Source of the DNA: CAYVUM01 sp964619055
GTDB taxonomy: Bacteria > Pseudomonadota > Alphaproteobacteria > Rhodospirillales > Defluviicoccaceae
DNA length: 64,000 nt
Assembly: GCA_964619055.1 (NCBI GenBank)
Contig: CAZUDB010000007.1
Location: forward strand, 27,960 to 91,959
Direction of reading: 5' to 3'
The position numbers and the translations under genes were made by a program. Each line of letters starts with the position of its first letter. The first letter of the stretch is position 1. This document shows, in pieces, positions 34,316 to 43,404 of this stretch. Under the pieces are notes generated by a model. The model searched no databases. It worked only from the letters and a program-made list of their open reading frames with translations, and was not told where the DNA came from.

Positions 34316-35617
34316 TTAACCACCCAGATCGTTCAGCCGTTTGCGTGCATCTTCGGCATCGGTAAATGCCTTGCCAGAGCCCAGAGCGGCACGAAGGGCA
34401 TTACGGGCACCGTCTTCATCGCCTGCTTCCTGCAACAACACCCCGAGATGATACTGAATCTCCGGAACGTCGGGTGCGCCTTCGGCAGCGATTGTGACTT
34501 CGCGCAGGGCACCAACCGAATCACCCGTGGCCCGCAGCACCCAGCCTAGCGTATCGCGGAAATACGCCAATTCCGGTTGCAGTCGAACGGCTGTCTCGGC
34601 CCATCGGCGCGCTTTGTCCAGATGCTCGCCCCGGTTCGTCAAAATCGAGGCCAGATTGTTGAACGCCGCGGCCTGACTGTCATCCAGCTTGATGGCTGAC
34701 TCATAAGCTGCAATCGCCTTATCAAGGTCGCCGGCAGCCTCATGCAACATGCCGATACGAAATTGGGCCGCACCCGCTCGCGCTGGATCGGCCTCGGCGG
34801 CACGCTCATAGGCAGCGACTGCAGCCTCGGCGGCTCCGGACCGGGCCAACGCATCCCCTCGGCCGGCGTGGGCCGACCAGGACGCGGGATTGAGTTCCAA
34901 GACCTTGTCATAGGCTGCGATCGCCCGGTCGAAATCCCGCTGTCTTGATGCCAAACCGCCAAGCGTCTCCCAGGCCACGGGATTGTCCGGCTGCAGGTCG
35001 ACGGCCGCTTCCAGTGAAATCCGAGCTTCATCAAGTCGGTTGAGATTGGTCAGGGCGTTGCTGCGGACTAGATGAGCCGGAAAGTTATCGGGCGCCAGCG
35101 CAAGGGCACCGTCGACAACGGTAACCGCGTCCGCGTGGTCCCGAACGGAATATGTCAGCAACCGCCCTAGCCCAACGCGCGGCTCCGCCCATTCGGGTGC
35201 GAGTCGAATTGCTTCTTCATACGCTGCTTGCGCATCCATGGTCCGGTCGAGATCGGCCATCAATGTGGCGTAGGCGAATTGCACTTGCGGATTGGTCGGT
35301 GCCACGCCGAGGGCGAGTTGCAACGTTACCTCGGCTTTCGCCATGTCATTGCGCTGAATAGCGACGCGAGCCAAGCCCAAGAACGGTTCCGGAGACTGCC
35401 GGTCGTGTTTCAAGCTTTCCCGAAAGGATGCCTCCGCTGCGTCCAAGTCACCCGCCGCAAGCGCCTTGACGCCCGCCCGATATGCGATCTCACCCGTCGT
35501 CAACACTCTTGGCTGATCTTTCGGGTCCGTGGAGGTGACGGGTGACCCAACAACCGGCGAAGCCAGTGAGAGACCGGTAGCCGCAAGTGCGGCCGCGACC
35601 AAGTAACGGATCAACAT
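34316..35617 (-). CDS. Exported TPR-repeat protein
   Basis: A 433-residue protein with an N-terminal signal peptide (LIRYLVAAALAATGLSLASP, about 1-25) and some ten tetratricopeptide repeats filling the rest. Typical units include AYRAGVKALAAGDLDAAEASF, then YEEAIRLAPEWAEPRVGLG, YDKVLELNPASWSAHAGRG and RRWAETAVRLQPELAYFRD. No lipobox cysteine is seen, so a soluble periplasmic protein is likely. The ATG at 35615-35617 is chosen; a GTG three codons upstream (35626) sits only three bases from AGGAGG, which is too close. TPRs mediate protein-protein contacts, but no partner is obvious. It resembles TPR proteins of PEP-CTERM/exosortase loci, but no exosortase lies here. Confidence 0.8.
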   Translation of the reverse strand: MLIRYLVAAALAATGLSLASPVVGSPVTSTDPKDQPRVLTTGEIAYRAGVKALAAGDLDAAEASFRESLKHDRQSPEPFLGLARVAIQRNDMAKAEVTLQLALGVAPTNPQVQFAYATLMADLDRTMDAQAAYEEAIRLAPEWAEPRVGLGRLLTYSVRDHADAVTVVDGALALAPDNFPAHLVRSNALTNLNRLDEARISLEAAVDLQPDNPVAWETLGGLASRQRDFDRAIAAYDKVLELNPASWSAHAGRGDALARSGAAEAAVAAYERAAEADPARAGAAQFRIGMLHEAAGDLDKAIAAYESAIKLDDSQAAAFNNLASILTNRGEHLDKARRWAETAVRLQPELAYFRDTLGWVLRATGDSVGALREVTIAAEGAPDVPEIQYHLGVLLQEAGDEDGARNALRAALGSGKAFTDAEDARKRLNDLGG

Positions 35618-35884
35618 GGCTTCCACTTGCCTCCTGCACTCGTCCTCTGCTCAAACCATAGTGGCGGTGTTTGTCCGTGTCCGAAGCGGTTCGATGCGCG
35701 GTTGCGAATCCTGCCGGTCATGCCGACGCAGGGCGCCCGCTGTCAACTGGCACCGCAGATGGGTTAACCTTGTGACACTATGCCAGCAATTCGTGAAGAT
35801 TTCCCTCAAGTCCCGCCAGTGATGCTTCCCGCCAGCGTGTTCACAGCGCCGCTCAATTTCGGCTACTTAATTAGGACGCCTGTT

Positions 35885-36442
35885 ATGAACCAAAGCGACC
35901 GTCTCCATGATCTCCTCAGCGACCAGGCTTTGATTCGCGGAGATGCTATCCGCCTCGCATCGGGCCGGACCAGCACTGTCTACTTCAACGTCAAGCGCCC
36001 GATGTTCGACCCCGAAGCGCTCGCCCTTATCGCTGAGGCGATCTGGCAGCGCCTGATCCGCTATTCGGTTAAGCCGCCGGAGTTGATCGGCGGCATGGCC
36101 ATGGGGGCAGTGCCGATCGTCGCCGCGGTTTGCGCGCGAAGTTGGCCGGAACGGCCGTTGCCGGGTTTTTTCGTGCGCAAGGAGGTTAAGGAACACGGCA
36201 CCGAAAGCCGCATCGACGGTCAGTTCCGACCCGGATCGGAAGCCGTGCTGTTAGAAGATGTGACCACTACGGGCGGCTCGACACTGACCGCCGCGCGCGC
36301 TGTCCGTGAGGCGGGGGGACTGGTCAGCCGTGTCATTACGATCATCGATCGGGAGGAAGGGGCCACATCAGCCATGGCAGCGGAGGGGCTGGCCCTGGAG
36401 GCGCTGTATCGGCGAAGCGAATTCGACCTGCCGTCAGATTGA
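35885..36442 (+). CDS. pyrE: Orotate phosphoribosyltransferase
   Basis: Makes OMP from orotate and PRPP in pyrimidine synthesis. The 185-residue product has the PRPP-binding motif VLLEDVTTTGGST near residue 119, FFVRKEVKEHGT in the flexible catalytic loop region, and the N-terminal LASGRTSTVYFNVK. The ATG at 35885 starts the family-like sequence; the open frame extends to 35780 without homologous residues. The last nine bases overlap the 3' end of the convergent histidine kinase gene. No other pyr gene is nearby. Confidence 0.95.
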   Translation: MNQSDRLHDLLSDQALIRGDAIRLASGRTSTVYFNVKRPMFDPEALALIAEAIWQRLIRYSVKPPELIGGMAMGAVPIVAAVCARSWPERPLPGFFVRKEVKEHGTESRIDGQFRPGSEAVLLEDVTTTGGSTLTAARAVREAGGLVSRVITIIDREEGATSAMAAEGLALEALYRRSEFDLPSD

Positions 36443-37984
36443 AGCCGCGCCACTGCCTCTCATCGCCGGCTCAGTTCGTCGGCACGGCAACGTGATCGTG
36501 GCTCGCAGTCCGCCACCGTCGCGATTGGAGAGCATGATCTCACCACCATGGGCCATGGTCGCAGCCCGGACGACCGCCAGCCCAAGGCCGACACCGCCTG
36601 TGTCCCGAGACCGACTGTCATCGCTGCGGACAAACGGCTCAAACACCCGCTCCAGGTCCGCTTCGGGGAGGCCCGGCCCATCGTCGTCAACGGTCACGAC
36701 GATGGTTTGCCCGCGCTCGTCCCGTCCCGGAGTTTCACGGATCGACGCGTCGACACGGGCGACACCGCCGTAGGTCAGCGCATTGTCAACCACATTGACG
36801 AACGCACGCTTGAGTGCCAACGGCCGAGCCCGACAGATTATCCGGTCAGGGCCCGTATAGCGGACATCGCCTCCCGCGTCGGAGGCGTCGGCGCAAACGG
36901 TCTGCAGCAAGGCCGCCACATCCACCAGCTGTAGGTGCTCCCGAGTGGCGTCGCCTTTCGCAAATTGCAGCGTGGCGGCAATCATGGCCTCCATGTCATT
37001 CAAATCAGAAAGCATTTTAGCGCGCTGGACTTCGTCCTCCACGAACTCCGCCCGTAAGCGCATGCGGGTGATCGGTGTTCGCAAATCATGGGAAATGGCC
37101 GCCAGCATGTTGGTGCGATCACGGACGAAACGCTGCAGGCGGGACTGCATGGTGTTGAACGCCGAAGACGCACTCCGCACCTCTTCGGGTCCATCAACAC
37201 GGAGCGGGTCCGCATCCATGTCCAGCCCCAAAGTCTCGGCGGCCCGTGCCAGGGTCGTCAGTGGACGGGCCGCCCGACGCACGGCCCACACGGTGACTGC
37301 AAGAGCGATCGCCGTGGACGCCAGCCCGGCGATAAAATGCCGCGTTTGCCAGAACGGCTGGTCGACGCCGAGCGGCAAGGCGAAGTGGAGCCAAGAGCCG
37401 TCCGACAGTTCGACTGCACCCGCGAGCAGCTCCAGCGTCAAGCCGCTGTCCCGCAGGCCGGCGCCCCAACCCCGACCGGGCCCTGGCGGCGGTCCCGGCC
37501 CATTGTCCGCCCTGGGGCCGCCATGAAATCCGGGCTCGGTGAACTGCGGGAGTGGTGGCGCACCGCCTTTGGCCCGACCGCCAGCGCCCAGGCTGCGATG
37601 ACTCAAACGAAGCCGCGCTCCAATGCCATCGTCCGCCGCGTCCACCTGAAGGACGGGAGCCAACGCCTCCTCCAACGCCCGGCGAAACAGCCGAGCTTGC
37701 CAATCCTCGTCTTCGGTTTCGACAAACAGACGGCGCGCCCAAAACAGGCGAACGCCTGGGCTTGCCATGCGGCGAACCAAGCGGCGGCGCTCCCGCCAGG
37801 GCGTCTCCTCCGCCACCTGGACCGCGTTCGCAATCACGTCGGCAAGGACGGCGGCGCGGCTGCCAGTGACCAACTCCAGGCGCTCGGTCGTGTAGACGGC
37901 AAGACCGATTAGGTTGGAGACCACGAGCCCTGCAAGCACGACCATAACCGTCCGCCCCACCAGGGTCTTCGGCCAAAACATCAT
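36434..37984 (-). CDS. Membrane sensor histidine kinase, EnvZ/OmpB type
   Basis: A 516-residue kinase. TM1 at about 11-31, a periplasmic sensor of roughly 180 residues, TM2 at about 217-238, then HAMP, and a HisKA domain with phosphoacceptor His299 in AAISHDLRTPITRMR. The catalytic domain has an N-box NVVDNALTYGG, G1 DDDGPGLP and G2 GGVGLGLAVV. The periplasmic domain contains a Gly/Pro-rich low-complexity insert (about 135-175). Its start overlaps the response regulator stop (ATGA at 37981-37984), so the pair is coupled. The signal is unknown. Divergent EF-hand genes and the location suggest an envelope or divalent-cation stimulus (inference). Confidence 0.93.
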   Translation of the reverse strand: MMFWPKTLVGRTVMVVLAGLVVSNLIGLAVYTTERLELVTGSRAAVLADVIANAVQVAEETPWRERRRLVRRMASPGVRLFWARRLFVETEDEDWQARLFRRALEEALAPVLQVDAADDGIGARLRLSHRSLGAGGRAKGGAPPLPQFTEPGFHGGPRADNGPGPPPGPGRGWGAGLRDSGLTLELLAGAVELSDGSWLHFALPLGVDQPFWQTRHFIAGLASTAIALAVTVWAVRRAARPLTTLARAAETLGLDMDADPLRVDGPEEVRSASSAFNTMQSRLQRFVRDRTNMLAAISHDLRTPITRMRLRAEFVEDEVQRAKMLSDLNDMEAMIAATLQFAKGDATREHLQLVDVAALLQTVCADASDAGGDVRYTGPDRIICRARPLALKRAFVNVVDNALTYGGVARVDASIRETPGRDERGQTIVVTVDDDGPGLPEADLERVFEPFVRSDDSRSRDTGGVGLGLAVVRAATMAHGGEIMLSNRDGGGLRATITLPCRRTEPAMRGSGAASI

Positions 37985-38754
37985 CGCGGTGGCCCATCTT
38001 GCTCGCTCGCCGAACCGCCGGAACCCGCCCGTGTGACGGAGGCCGTAAACATGTAACCGCCGCCGCGTATCGTCTTGATCAGGCGCGGGACCTTGGGGTC
38101 GTCCTCCAGCTTGCGACGAAGCCGGCTCACTTGAACATCGATGGCCCGATCAAACGGCTGAGCGTCGCGACCCCGCACCAAGTCAAGAAGCTGGTCCCGC
38201 GTAAGAATCCGTTTTGGATGGAGCACAAAAGCGACCAGCAGCCCATGCTCACCGGCACTCAAATCGACAAAGGCCCCGTTAGGAGCCGTCAGCGTTCGGC
38301 TATCCAGATCCAGACGCCAGCCGTCAAACCGAACTTCACCAATTTCGACATCCGGTCCAACTACCGCCAGCCCGCCGGGGCGGCTGCCACTTCGTCGCAG
38401 CACAGCCTTGATCCGGGCAACCAACTCCCGCGGATTGAAGGGCTTGGCCAGATAATCGTCAGCCCCCATTTCCAGGCCAACGATGCGGTCCACCTCGTCA
38501 CCCTTGGCCGTCAGCATGATGACCGGCGTTTCGGACTCACTTCTGATCGAGCGACACAGACTGAGCCCGTCCGCCCCCGGCATCATGAGATCGAGAACGA
38601 TCAAATCGACAGATCGGTCAGTCATAACCTGGCGCATTTGTCGGCCATCAGCAGCGGTTGTCACCCGATAGCCCTGTTTGACCAGATATCGGCCCAAGAG
38701 ATCGCGGATCTCGCGATCGTCGTCGACAACGAGGACGTGAGGAGTACTTTCCAT
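37981..38754 (-). CDS. OmpR-family response regulator
   Basis: A 257-residue DNA-binding regulator. The receiver domain (about 5-120) has acidic pocket residues DDD at 11-13, phosphoacceptor Asp55 in LIVLDLMMPG, the conserved Thr in MLTAKG, and Lys in LAKPF. The C-terminal winged helix (about 145-240) has the recognition-helix and wing segments DRAIDVQVSRLRRKLEDDP and LIKTIRGGGYMF. A 17-residue Gly/Ser/Arg-rich tail follows. Partner of the kinase encoded immediately downstream. Divergent from the EF-hand gene at 38970, with repeated palindromes between them as candidate binding sites. Confidence 0.95.
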   Translation of the reverse strand: MESTPHVLVVDDDREIRDLLGRYLVKQGYRVTTAADGRQMRQVMTDRSVDLIVLDLMMPGADGLSLCRSIRSESETPVIMLTAKGDEVDRIVGLEMGADDYLAKPFNPRELVARIKAVLRRSGSRPGGLAVVGPDVEIGEVRFDGWRLDLDSRTLTAPNGAFVDLSAGEHGLLVAFVLHPKRILTRDQLLDLVRGRDAQPFDRAIDVQVSRLRRKLEDDPKVPRLIKTIRGGGYMFTASVTRAGSGGSASEQDGPPR

Positions 38755-38798
38755 GAGGGCAATTATAGGGTCGAGAGATCCGTCGCGGGGGGATTTTG

Positions 38799-38875
38799 GT
38801 AACGGAGCGTTGCGGCGGACGCGTCAGTAACAAAGCGTTACCGAGTTAACCAGTCTGCGACATTGTAGCGTTACA
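38799..38875. promoter_or_regulatory. Repeated GTAAC/GTTAC palindromes, candidate response-regulator sites
   Basis: Between the divergent regulator and EF-hand genes lie GTAAC-N5-GTTGC (38799-38813), a perfect GTAAC-N5-GTTAC (38826-38840), and TTGTA-N4-TACAA containing GTTAC (38862-38875). The first two are 27 bases apart, a bit over two and a half helical turns. OmpR-type regulators usually bind tandem repeats upstream of their own and target genes. Seen: the repeats. Inferred: their role. Confidence 0.5.
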
Positions 38876-38969
38876 AACCGGAGCGATCTTGGGGTCATGG
38901 ACGGCGGTGATGAGTGCCGCCGGTCAAAAATCCGGATCAAGCGATTTGGAAGAGAAGGAGTAACTGACC

Positions 38970-39413
38970 ATGATCCGCACGATCACGCTTCCCATGACCT
39001 TTGCCCTTGCGCTAGGTGTTGGCCTGCTCAGCGTTGGTATGGCCGATGCCCGCGGTCCCGGCGGTGGTGGCCCACGCATGTTCGAGCAGTTTGACGTAGA
39101 CGGTGATGGTGCCATCACGCGCGACGAGTTTGATGCAGGCCACGCGAGCCGCTTTGGCGAGATGGACGCCAACGACGACGGTACTGTGACCCTGGAAGAG
39201 TTCACCTCGGCCGTCCAGGCACGCCGGCAGGATCGGATTGAGAGCCATTTCGAGCGCCTTGACACCAACGGCGACGGCGTCGTCACGGAAGATGAGATGA
39301 CCGCACGTTCGGACATGCGCTTTGACTATATGGACCGCAATGGCGACGGCCAACTCACCCGGGACGACATGCCCAGCCGTGGCAAGGGCGGTGGTCCAGG
39401 CGGTGTCCGGTAA
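38970..39413 (+). CDS. Exported four-EF-hand calcium-binding protein
   Basis: A 147-residue secreted protein with a signal peptide (about 1-27, ending MADARG). Four canonical EF-hand loops with the D-x-[DN]-x-[DG]-G-x-[ILV] pattern start at Asp42 (DVDGDGAITRDEF), Asp66 (DANDDGTVTLEEF), Asp98 (DTNGDGVVTEDEM) and Asp122 (DRNGDGQLTRDDM). A Gly-rich tail ends the chain. Likely binds Ca2+ in the periplasm. GAAGGAG at 38948-38954 is a good but distant ribosome-binding site. It is divergent from an EnvZ/OmpR-type system, similar in arrangement to calcium-responsive two-component loci such as CarSR. Regulation by that system is inferred, not shown. Confidence 0.88.
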   Translation: MIRTITLPMTFALALGVGLLSVGMADARGPGGGGPRMFEQFDVDGDGAITRDEFDAGHASRFGEMDANDDGTVTLEEFTSAVQARRQDRIESHFERLDTNGDGVVTEDEMTARSDMRFDYMDRNGDGQLTRDDMPSRGKGGGPGGVR

Positions 39414-39463
39414 CGCGACCTTGACCGCGCGACTTGGCGATCATTTGCATCCCTAACGCCTTA

Positions 39464-39491
39464 CATCGGCCGGCATTTGTGCCGGCCGATG
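39464..39491. repeat. Perfect 12-bp hairpin between the two EF-hand genes
   Basis: CATCGGCCGGCA (39464-39475) pairs exactly with TGCCGGCCGATG (39480-39491) around TTTG. No T-run follows on the plus strand, so termination is uncertain; it may attenuate or stabilise the upstream mRNA end. Confidence 0.55.
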
Positions 39492-39594
39492 GCTTCGATA
39501 TCCGTCACCCGCCACTGGACCCGTACTCGGGCAGCCGGTAGGGTCGCGCCACACGTGCGCGTCCCCTCCGAAGATGGAAGGAATATAATCGTCC

Positions 39595-40524
39595 ATGCGT
39601 GCCCCGACGCTCCTTGGTTTGGCACTGGCCTTCTTCATCGGTGGCGGGCTCGACTCCTTCGCAGTCGGTCAGGCCGTGGAGCCGGAGGACACCGAGCAGT
39701 TCAAAGAGGCGGATCAAATCGAAGTGGAAGAACAGCCGGATCCGGACGATCTACAACAAGAATGGACAATCATCCGGATGTACGACGACGACGGCGACGG
39801 TACGCTGAGCTATCATGAGTTGAGAGTAGGCACGAGTTATTGGTTCGACCGCCGAGATTCCAGCTTGGATGGCAGTCTGGACATGGACGAGTTTAAACTC
39901 CATTACTGGCGAATTCCAGACGTATGGAATGAAGATCGTCTCCACACCATGGATACCAATCTTGACAATAAGGTGAGCCGTCAGGAGGACTTCGCCGATG
40001 CCGAAGCTCTCTTTACATGTCTTGACGAAGACCGCAATTTCCACGTGACCAAGGACGAACATGAGTGGAATGCCGATCGCTGCCATCGGGAGCGGATGGC
40101 CTACCGCCCGGACCGGGACCCGCGTAATCGGCGTGCCTCGAAACCGCTCGTTCTGGCCTTCGATACCAACGGTGACAGCTTCTTGAGCCCATCCGAATCA
40201 GCTCGTTTGATCGACACGGAATTCCTGCGCCGTGACGTCAACCGAGACGGAGTTGTTACCTTCGCCGAGTACGCGACTACTGCAGGCGCCGGCACGACGC
40301 CGCAGCGCGCTGCATCTTATTTCCGCCGCTTGGACGCGACGAAGGACCGGAAATTGACGATGGAAGAACTGCAGCAGGAGTCCAAGCAACGATTCGACCG
40401 CTACGACCTCAACAAGGACGGGCTGATCGACGCCACGGAAACCTTGATTTTGGACCAGGCTGTCCGGCACGGACAATTCGGATTGATGCCGCACGGCCTG
40501 GCGGCGCAACGGACACGACCGTGA
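39595..40524 (+). CDS. Exported protein with eight EF-hand-like loops
   Basis: A 309-residue protein with an N-terminal hydrophobic signal (about 5-24) and an acidic linker. Up to eight EF-hand loops follow, among them DDDGDGTLSYHEL, DSSLDGSLDMDEF, DTNLDNKVSRQED, DTNGDSFLSPSES, DVNRDGVVTFAEY and DLNKDGLIDATET. Two others (DEDRNFHVTKDEH and DATKDRKLTMEEL) lack the central Gly and may not bind Ca2+. The number of loops is unusual for a bacterial periplasmic protein. Its stop codon is embedded in the GTGA start of the peptide-binding receptor gene, so synthesis is coupled to a transporter. I infer a calcium buffer or sensor role in the periplasm; no enzyme domain is visible. Confidence 0.82.
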   Translation: MRAPTLLGLALAFFIGGGLDSFAVGQAVEPEDTEQFKEADQIEVEEQPDPDDLQQEWTIIRMYDDDGDGTLSYHELRVGTSYWFDRRDSSLDGSLDMDEFKLHYWRIPDVWNEDRLHTMDTNLDNKVSRQEDFADAEALFTCLDEDRNFHVTKDEHEWNADRCHRERMAYRPDRDPRNRRASKPLVLAFDTNGDSFLSPSESARLIDTEFLRRDVNRDGVVTFAEYATTAGAGTTPQRAASYFRRLDATKDRKLTMEELQQESKQRFDRYDLNKDGLIDATETLILDQAVRHGQFGLMPHGLAAQRTRP

Positions 40525-42236
40525 CGGTGCTCGAACGCCGCTGGTCACAGGCACGATCCGTTCTAGCCGCTGTCCTCACCCTGCTTGCCGCGACCACAGC
40601 CGCGTTGGCCCCGTTGACGCCTCGTGCCACAACGCCGGACCGCTCCACGTTGATTATTGGGACGACGCAGTTCCCCTATACTCTCCATCCGGGCATTGAG
40701 CCCATGATGGCCAAGCAGTACATCCTCGGCCTCTCGCGACGCCCGCTCACCGTTTATAATGCCGACTGGCGGCTGGTTTGCCTGCTTTGCGAACAGCTGC
40801 CGTCCTTTGAGAACGGCTTGGCTGTTCGAGAAGCGGCGCCCGACGGCGGTGACGGTGTGGCCGTCACATTCCGTCTGGTGGAGGGCGCGACGTGGGGTGA
40901 CGGTACGCCGATCACTAGTAGCGACGTCGTCTTCACTTGGGAGGTTGGCCGCGACCCGAAGAGCCCCGTGGGACCGCGCGAGCTGTTTCGTCGCATCCAT
41001 GCCATCGACACTCCCGACGAGCGCACCTTTACGCTGCACGTGGACCGCTTGACGTACGACTACGCCAACATTTCAGGCCTGCCCCTGCTCCCGGCTCACT
41101 TGGAGGCAGACATCTTCGCCGATGATCCGGAGGCATACCGGACACGCTCCACCTACAGCGCCGAACCGACCAACCCTGGGCTGTGGTATGGCCCCTACCT
41201 CATTACCGAGGTCGTCGCCGGGAGCCACATCGCGCTTAAGCGCAATCCACGCTGGTGGGGTGAGAGGCCGGCCTTTGATCGGATCGTTGTGCGAACCATT
41301 GAGAACACACCATCGCTGGAAGCTAACCTTCTTTCCGGCGCCATTCATATGATCCCGGGTGAGGTCGGCCTGCCGCTCGACCAGGCGATTGCGTTGGAGC
41401 TTCGGGCGGCCGACCGCTTGCAGGTTCTTTATCGCCCGAGTCTGGTCTATGAACACGTCACATTGAACTTGGACAATCCTGCTCTGGCCGACCTGCGCGT
41501 TCGCCGGGCGCTGCTGCTGGCGATCGACCGCAAAGCCATCGACGCCCAATTGTTCGCCGGGCGCCAACCGGTGGCGGTCACGTTCGTCAATCCGCTGGAT
41601 CGTGTGTATGCCCCGGAAGTGGCCACGTTACCCTACGATCCGAAGCAGGCGGCGCGGCTGCTCACAGAAGCCGGATGGGCCGATTTCGAGGCGGGGGTTC
41701 GGGCTAATGACCGGGGCGAGCCGTTGCGCTTGGAGATCATGACTACGGCCGGTGACCGCACCCGCGAACTGGTACAGCAGGTTCTCCAGTCGCAGTGGAA
41801 AGCAGTCGGCATTGATGTACGTATTCGCAACCAACCGGCCCGCGTGTTCTTTGGGGAGACGGTGACGAAGCGAGCGTTTTCGGCGATGGCCATGTTCGCG
41901 TGGATCAGTTCACCGGAAGGTGTGCCACGGACGACGCTGCACTCGGATAGTATTCCGACACTCGCCAAGAACTGGACCGGCCAGAACGTAGGCGGTTACG
42001 TGAACCCGGAAATGGACCAACTCATCGACGACCTAGAGGTGCAACTCGATCCGCCGGTTCGCCAAAACCTCTGGCGACGGCTACAAGAGATCTATGCTCA
42101 CGATCTTCCGGTCTTGCCTCTTTACCATCGCGCCCGAGCCCACGTGTTGCCGCTGTGGCTTGAAGGCGTCATGCCGACGGGCCACCAGTTCCCCACCACA
42201 CTCGCCGTCGAGACTTGGCGCATCGCCAAACCGTAG
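40521..42236 (+). CDS. Peptide ABC transporter substrate-binding protein (family 5)
   Basis: A 571-residue SBP_bac_5 receptor. Signal peptide at about 10-35 (VLAAVLTLLAATTAALAP). The family body includes TLIIGTTQFPYTLHPG, ATWGDGTPITSSDVVFTWEV and the C-terminal lobe TAGDRTRELVQQVLQSQW. The start is GTG overlapping the EF-hand gene stop, so translation is coupled. The cognate permeases appear to be those at 43961 and 44920, separated from it by 1.7 kb holding two unrelated genes. Substrate is unknown; di- or oligopeptide is the family default. Sequence is only distantly similar to YejA in this window. Confidence 0.9.
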   Translation: MTVLERRWSQARSVLAAVLTLLAATTAALAPLTPRATTPDRSTLIIGTTQFPYTLHPGIEPMMAKQYILGLSRRPLTVYNADWRLVCLLCEQLPSFENGLAVREAAPDGGDGVAVTFRLVEGATWGDGTPITSSDVVFTWEVGRDPKSPVGPRELFRRIHAIDTPDERTFTLHVDRLTYDYANISGLPLLPAHLEADIFADDPEAYRTRSTYSAEPTNPGLWYGPYLITEVVAGSHIALKRNPRWWGERPAFDRIVVRTIENTPSLEANLLSGAIHMIPGEVGLPLDQAIALELRAADRLQVLYRPSLVYEHVTLNLDNPALADLRVRRALLLAIDRKAIDAQLFAGRQPVAVTFVNPLDRVYAPEVATLPYDPKQAARLLTEAGWADFEAGVRANDRGEPLRLEIMTTAGDRTRELVQQVLQSQWKAVGIDVRIRNQPARVFFGETVTKRAFSAMAMFAWISSPEGVPRTTLHSDSIPTLAKNWTGQNVGGYVNPEMDQLIDDLEVQLDPPVRQNLWRRLQEIYAHDLPVLPLYHRARAHVLPLWLEGVMPTGHQFPTTLAVETWRIAKP

Positions 42237-42604
42237 CGGCATCGTAGCCGTCTCGCTCCGGATCGCCCTTTTCCAAGCTCCTTTATGAACGCAAACTCGG
42301 GCCTGGCTTTTGATGTACGGAGGCTCGGGGACTTTGCTGTTCGCGAAATCTGGTTATATCCAAAAAAGTTCTTCTTGTTTCGCACCAGTCGCGAGTGTTC
42401 TTTTCAATCAGAGCCGTATAAAGGCAGAGTTAGCAACCAAAAATAAGGCAAATATCTACTCGGTCACAAAGTAGCGCCATAAACTCACTCGTTCGCCACA
42501 TGATTTTACATAAAAATGGCACAGAAATTTCTGACGATTACAACAGTTTCAACAAAAAATAAAATTGCTATTACAGCTATATTTTTCTGAGGAGATTATT
42601 TTTT
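42237..42604. promoter_or_regulatory. AT-rich upstream region of the peptidoglycan-binding gene
   Basis: About 368 bases with no gene. From about 42350 the composition turns strongly AT-rich, with long A/T runs to the start codon at 42605, unlike the rest of the window. GAGGAG at 42589-42594 is the ribosome-binding site. The sharp change in composition between two halves of a transporter operon suggests an inserted promoter/gene unit. Confidence 0.5.
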
Positions 42605-43330
42605 ATGACCACAAGAACTATTCAGGAAACCCTAAAGAATGCTGGCTTCGATCCCGGTCCGATCGACGGCGTCCGTGGCCGGTTGACAATCAGGGCAATC
42701 AGAGCGTTTCAAACCGCACGCGGCCTCAAGGCTGACGGCATCGTTGGACCATTGACCCGGGCGGCGCTGTTTCCAAACGGCGTGCCGCGACCATCGGCAC
42801 GACCATACGACGCCTTGGGCAATCTAAGTGAGCTGCCCTGGTTCGATGAGGCCCGTAACCTTCGGGGCTTACGCGAAGTCGCTGGTCGAGGCTCCAACGA
42901 TACGTTGATGGAGATGGCTCGGAACCTGGAGCTTGATCGGGTTTTCACGCACGACGGTATCCCATGGTGTGGCTTGTTCGTCGCCCATTGCATCGGCTCG
43001 CAGTTACCCGAGGAAGTCCTGCCACGCATTGCGCTCCGCGCGCGCGCCTGGGAAGCTTTCGGTGTCCCAACCACGCCCCGGCTTGGCGCCGTTATGGTGT
43101 TTTGGCGGGGCAATCCCGGCGTCGGCACCGGCCATGTGGGCTTCTATTGGGGCGAAGACAAGCGCGCCTATCATATCCTGGGCGGCAACCAAAGCGATGC
43201 CGTGACAATTGCACGGTGCTCAAAGACTCGCTTCGTCACCGCGCGCTGGCCCTCGACGGGGCTTGCGCCGGCCACAAGTTCTCGCATTCTCGACGATCGC
43301 GGCCAACCGCTCTCCACCAACGAAGCCTGA
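42605..43330 (+). CDS. Peptidoglycan-binding domain plus TIGR02594-type (CHAP/NlpC-like) protein
   Basis: A 241-residue protein without signal peptide. Residues about 5-57 form a PG_binding_1 repeat (IQETLKNAGFDPGPIDGVRG and TIRAIRAFQTARGLKADGIVG). The C-terminal part matches the TIGR02594 family, a cysteine-peptidase-like fold: IPWCGLFVAHCIG gives candidate nucleophile Cys122 and GTGHVGFYWG the catalytic His177. Such proteins occur in phages, gene transfer agents and secretion systems as wall hydrolases or their remnants. Lack of an export signal fits a phage- or toxin-type lysin. The upstream AT-rich region sets it apart from neighbours. It converges with the SH3 gene. Confidence 0.85.
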   Translation: MTTRTIQETLKNAGFDPGPIDGVRGRLTIRAIRAFQTARGLKADGIVGPLTRAALFPNGVPRPSARPYDALGNLSELPWFDEARNLRGLREVAGRGSNDTLMEMARNLELDRVFTHDGIPWCGLFVAHCIGSQLPEEVLPRIALRARAWEAFGVPTTPRLGAVMVFWRGNPGVGTGHVGFYWGEDKRAYHILGGNQSDAVTIARCSKTRFVTARWPSTGLAPATSSRILDDRGQPLSTNEA

Positions 43331-43404
43331 CGGACCCCCGGCCCGTGCGAACGCCTGACCGGATGCGGGACGGGTCTGACAACCCGTCCGCAGCATCTCC
43401 GTTG

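Noticed and set aside
34316..35617. TPR protein as PrsT of a PEP-CTERM/exosortase locus
   Set aside because: It is about half the PrsT length, lacks a lipobox, and no exosortase or EPS genes surround it.
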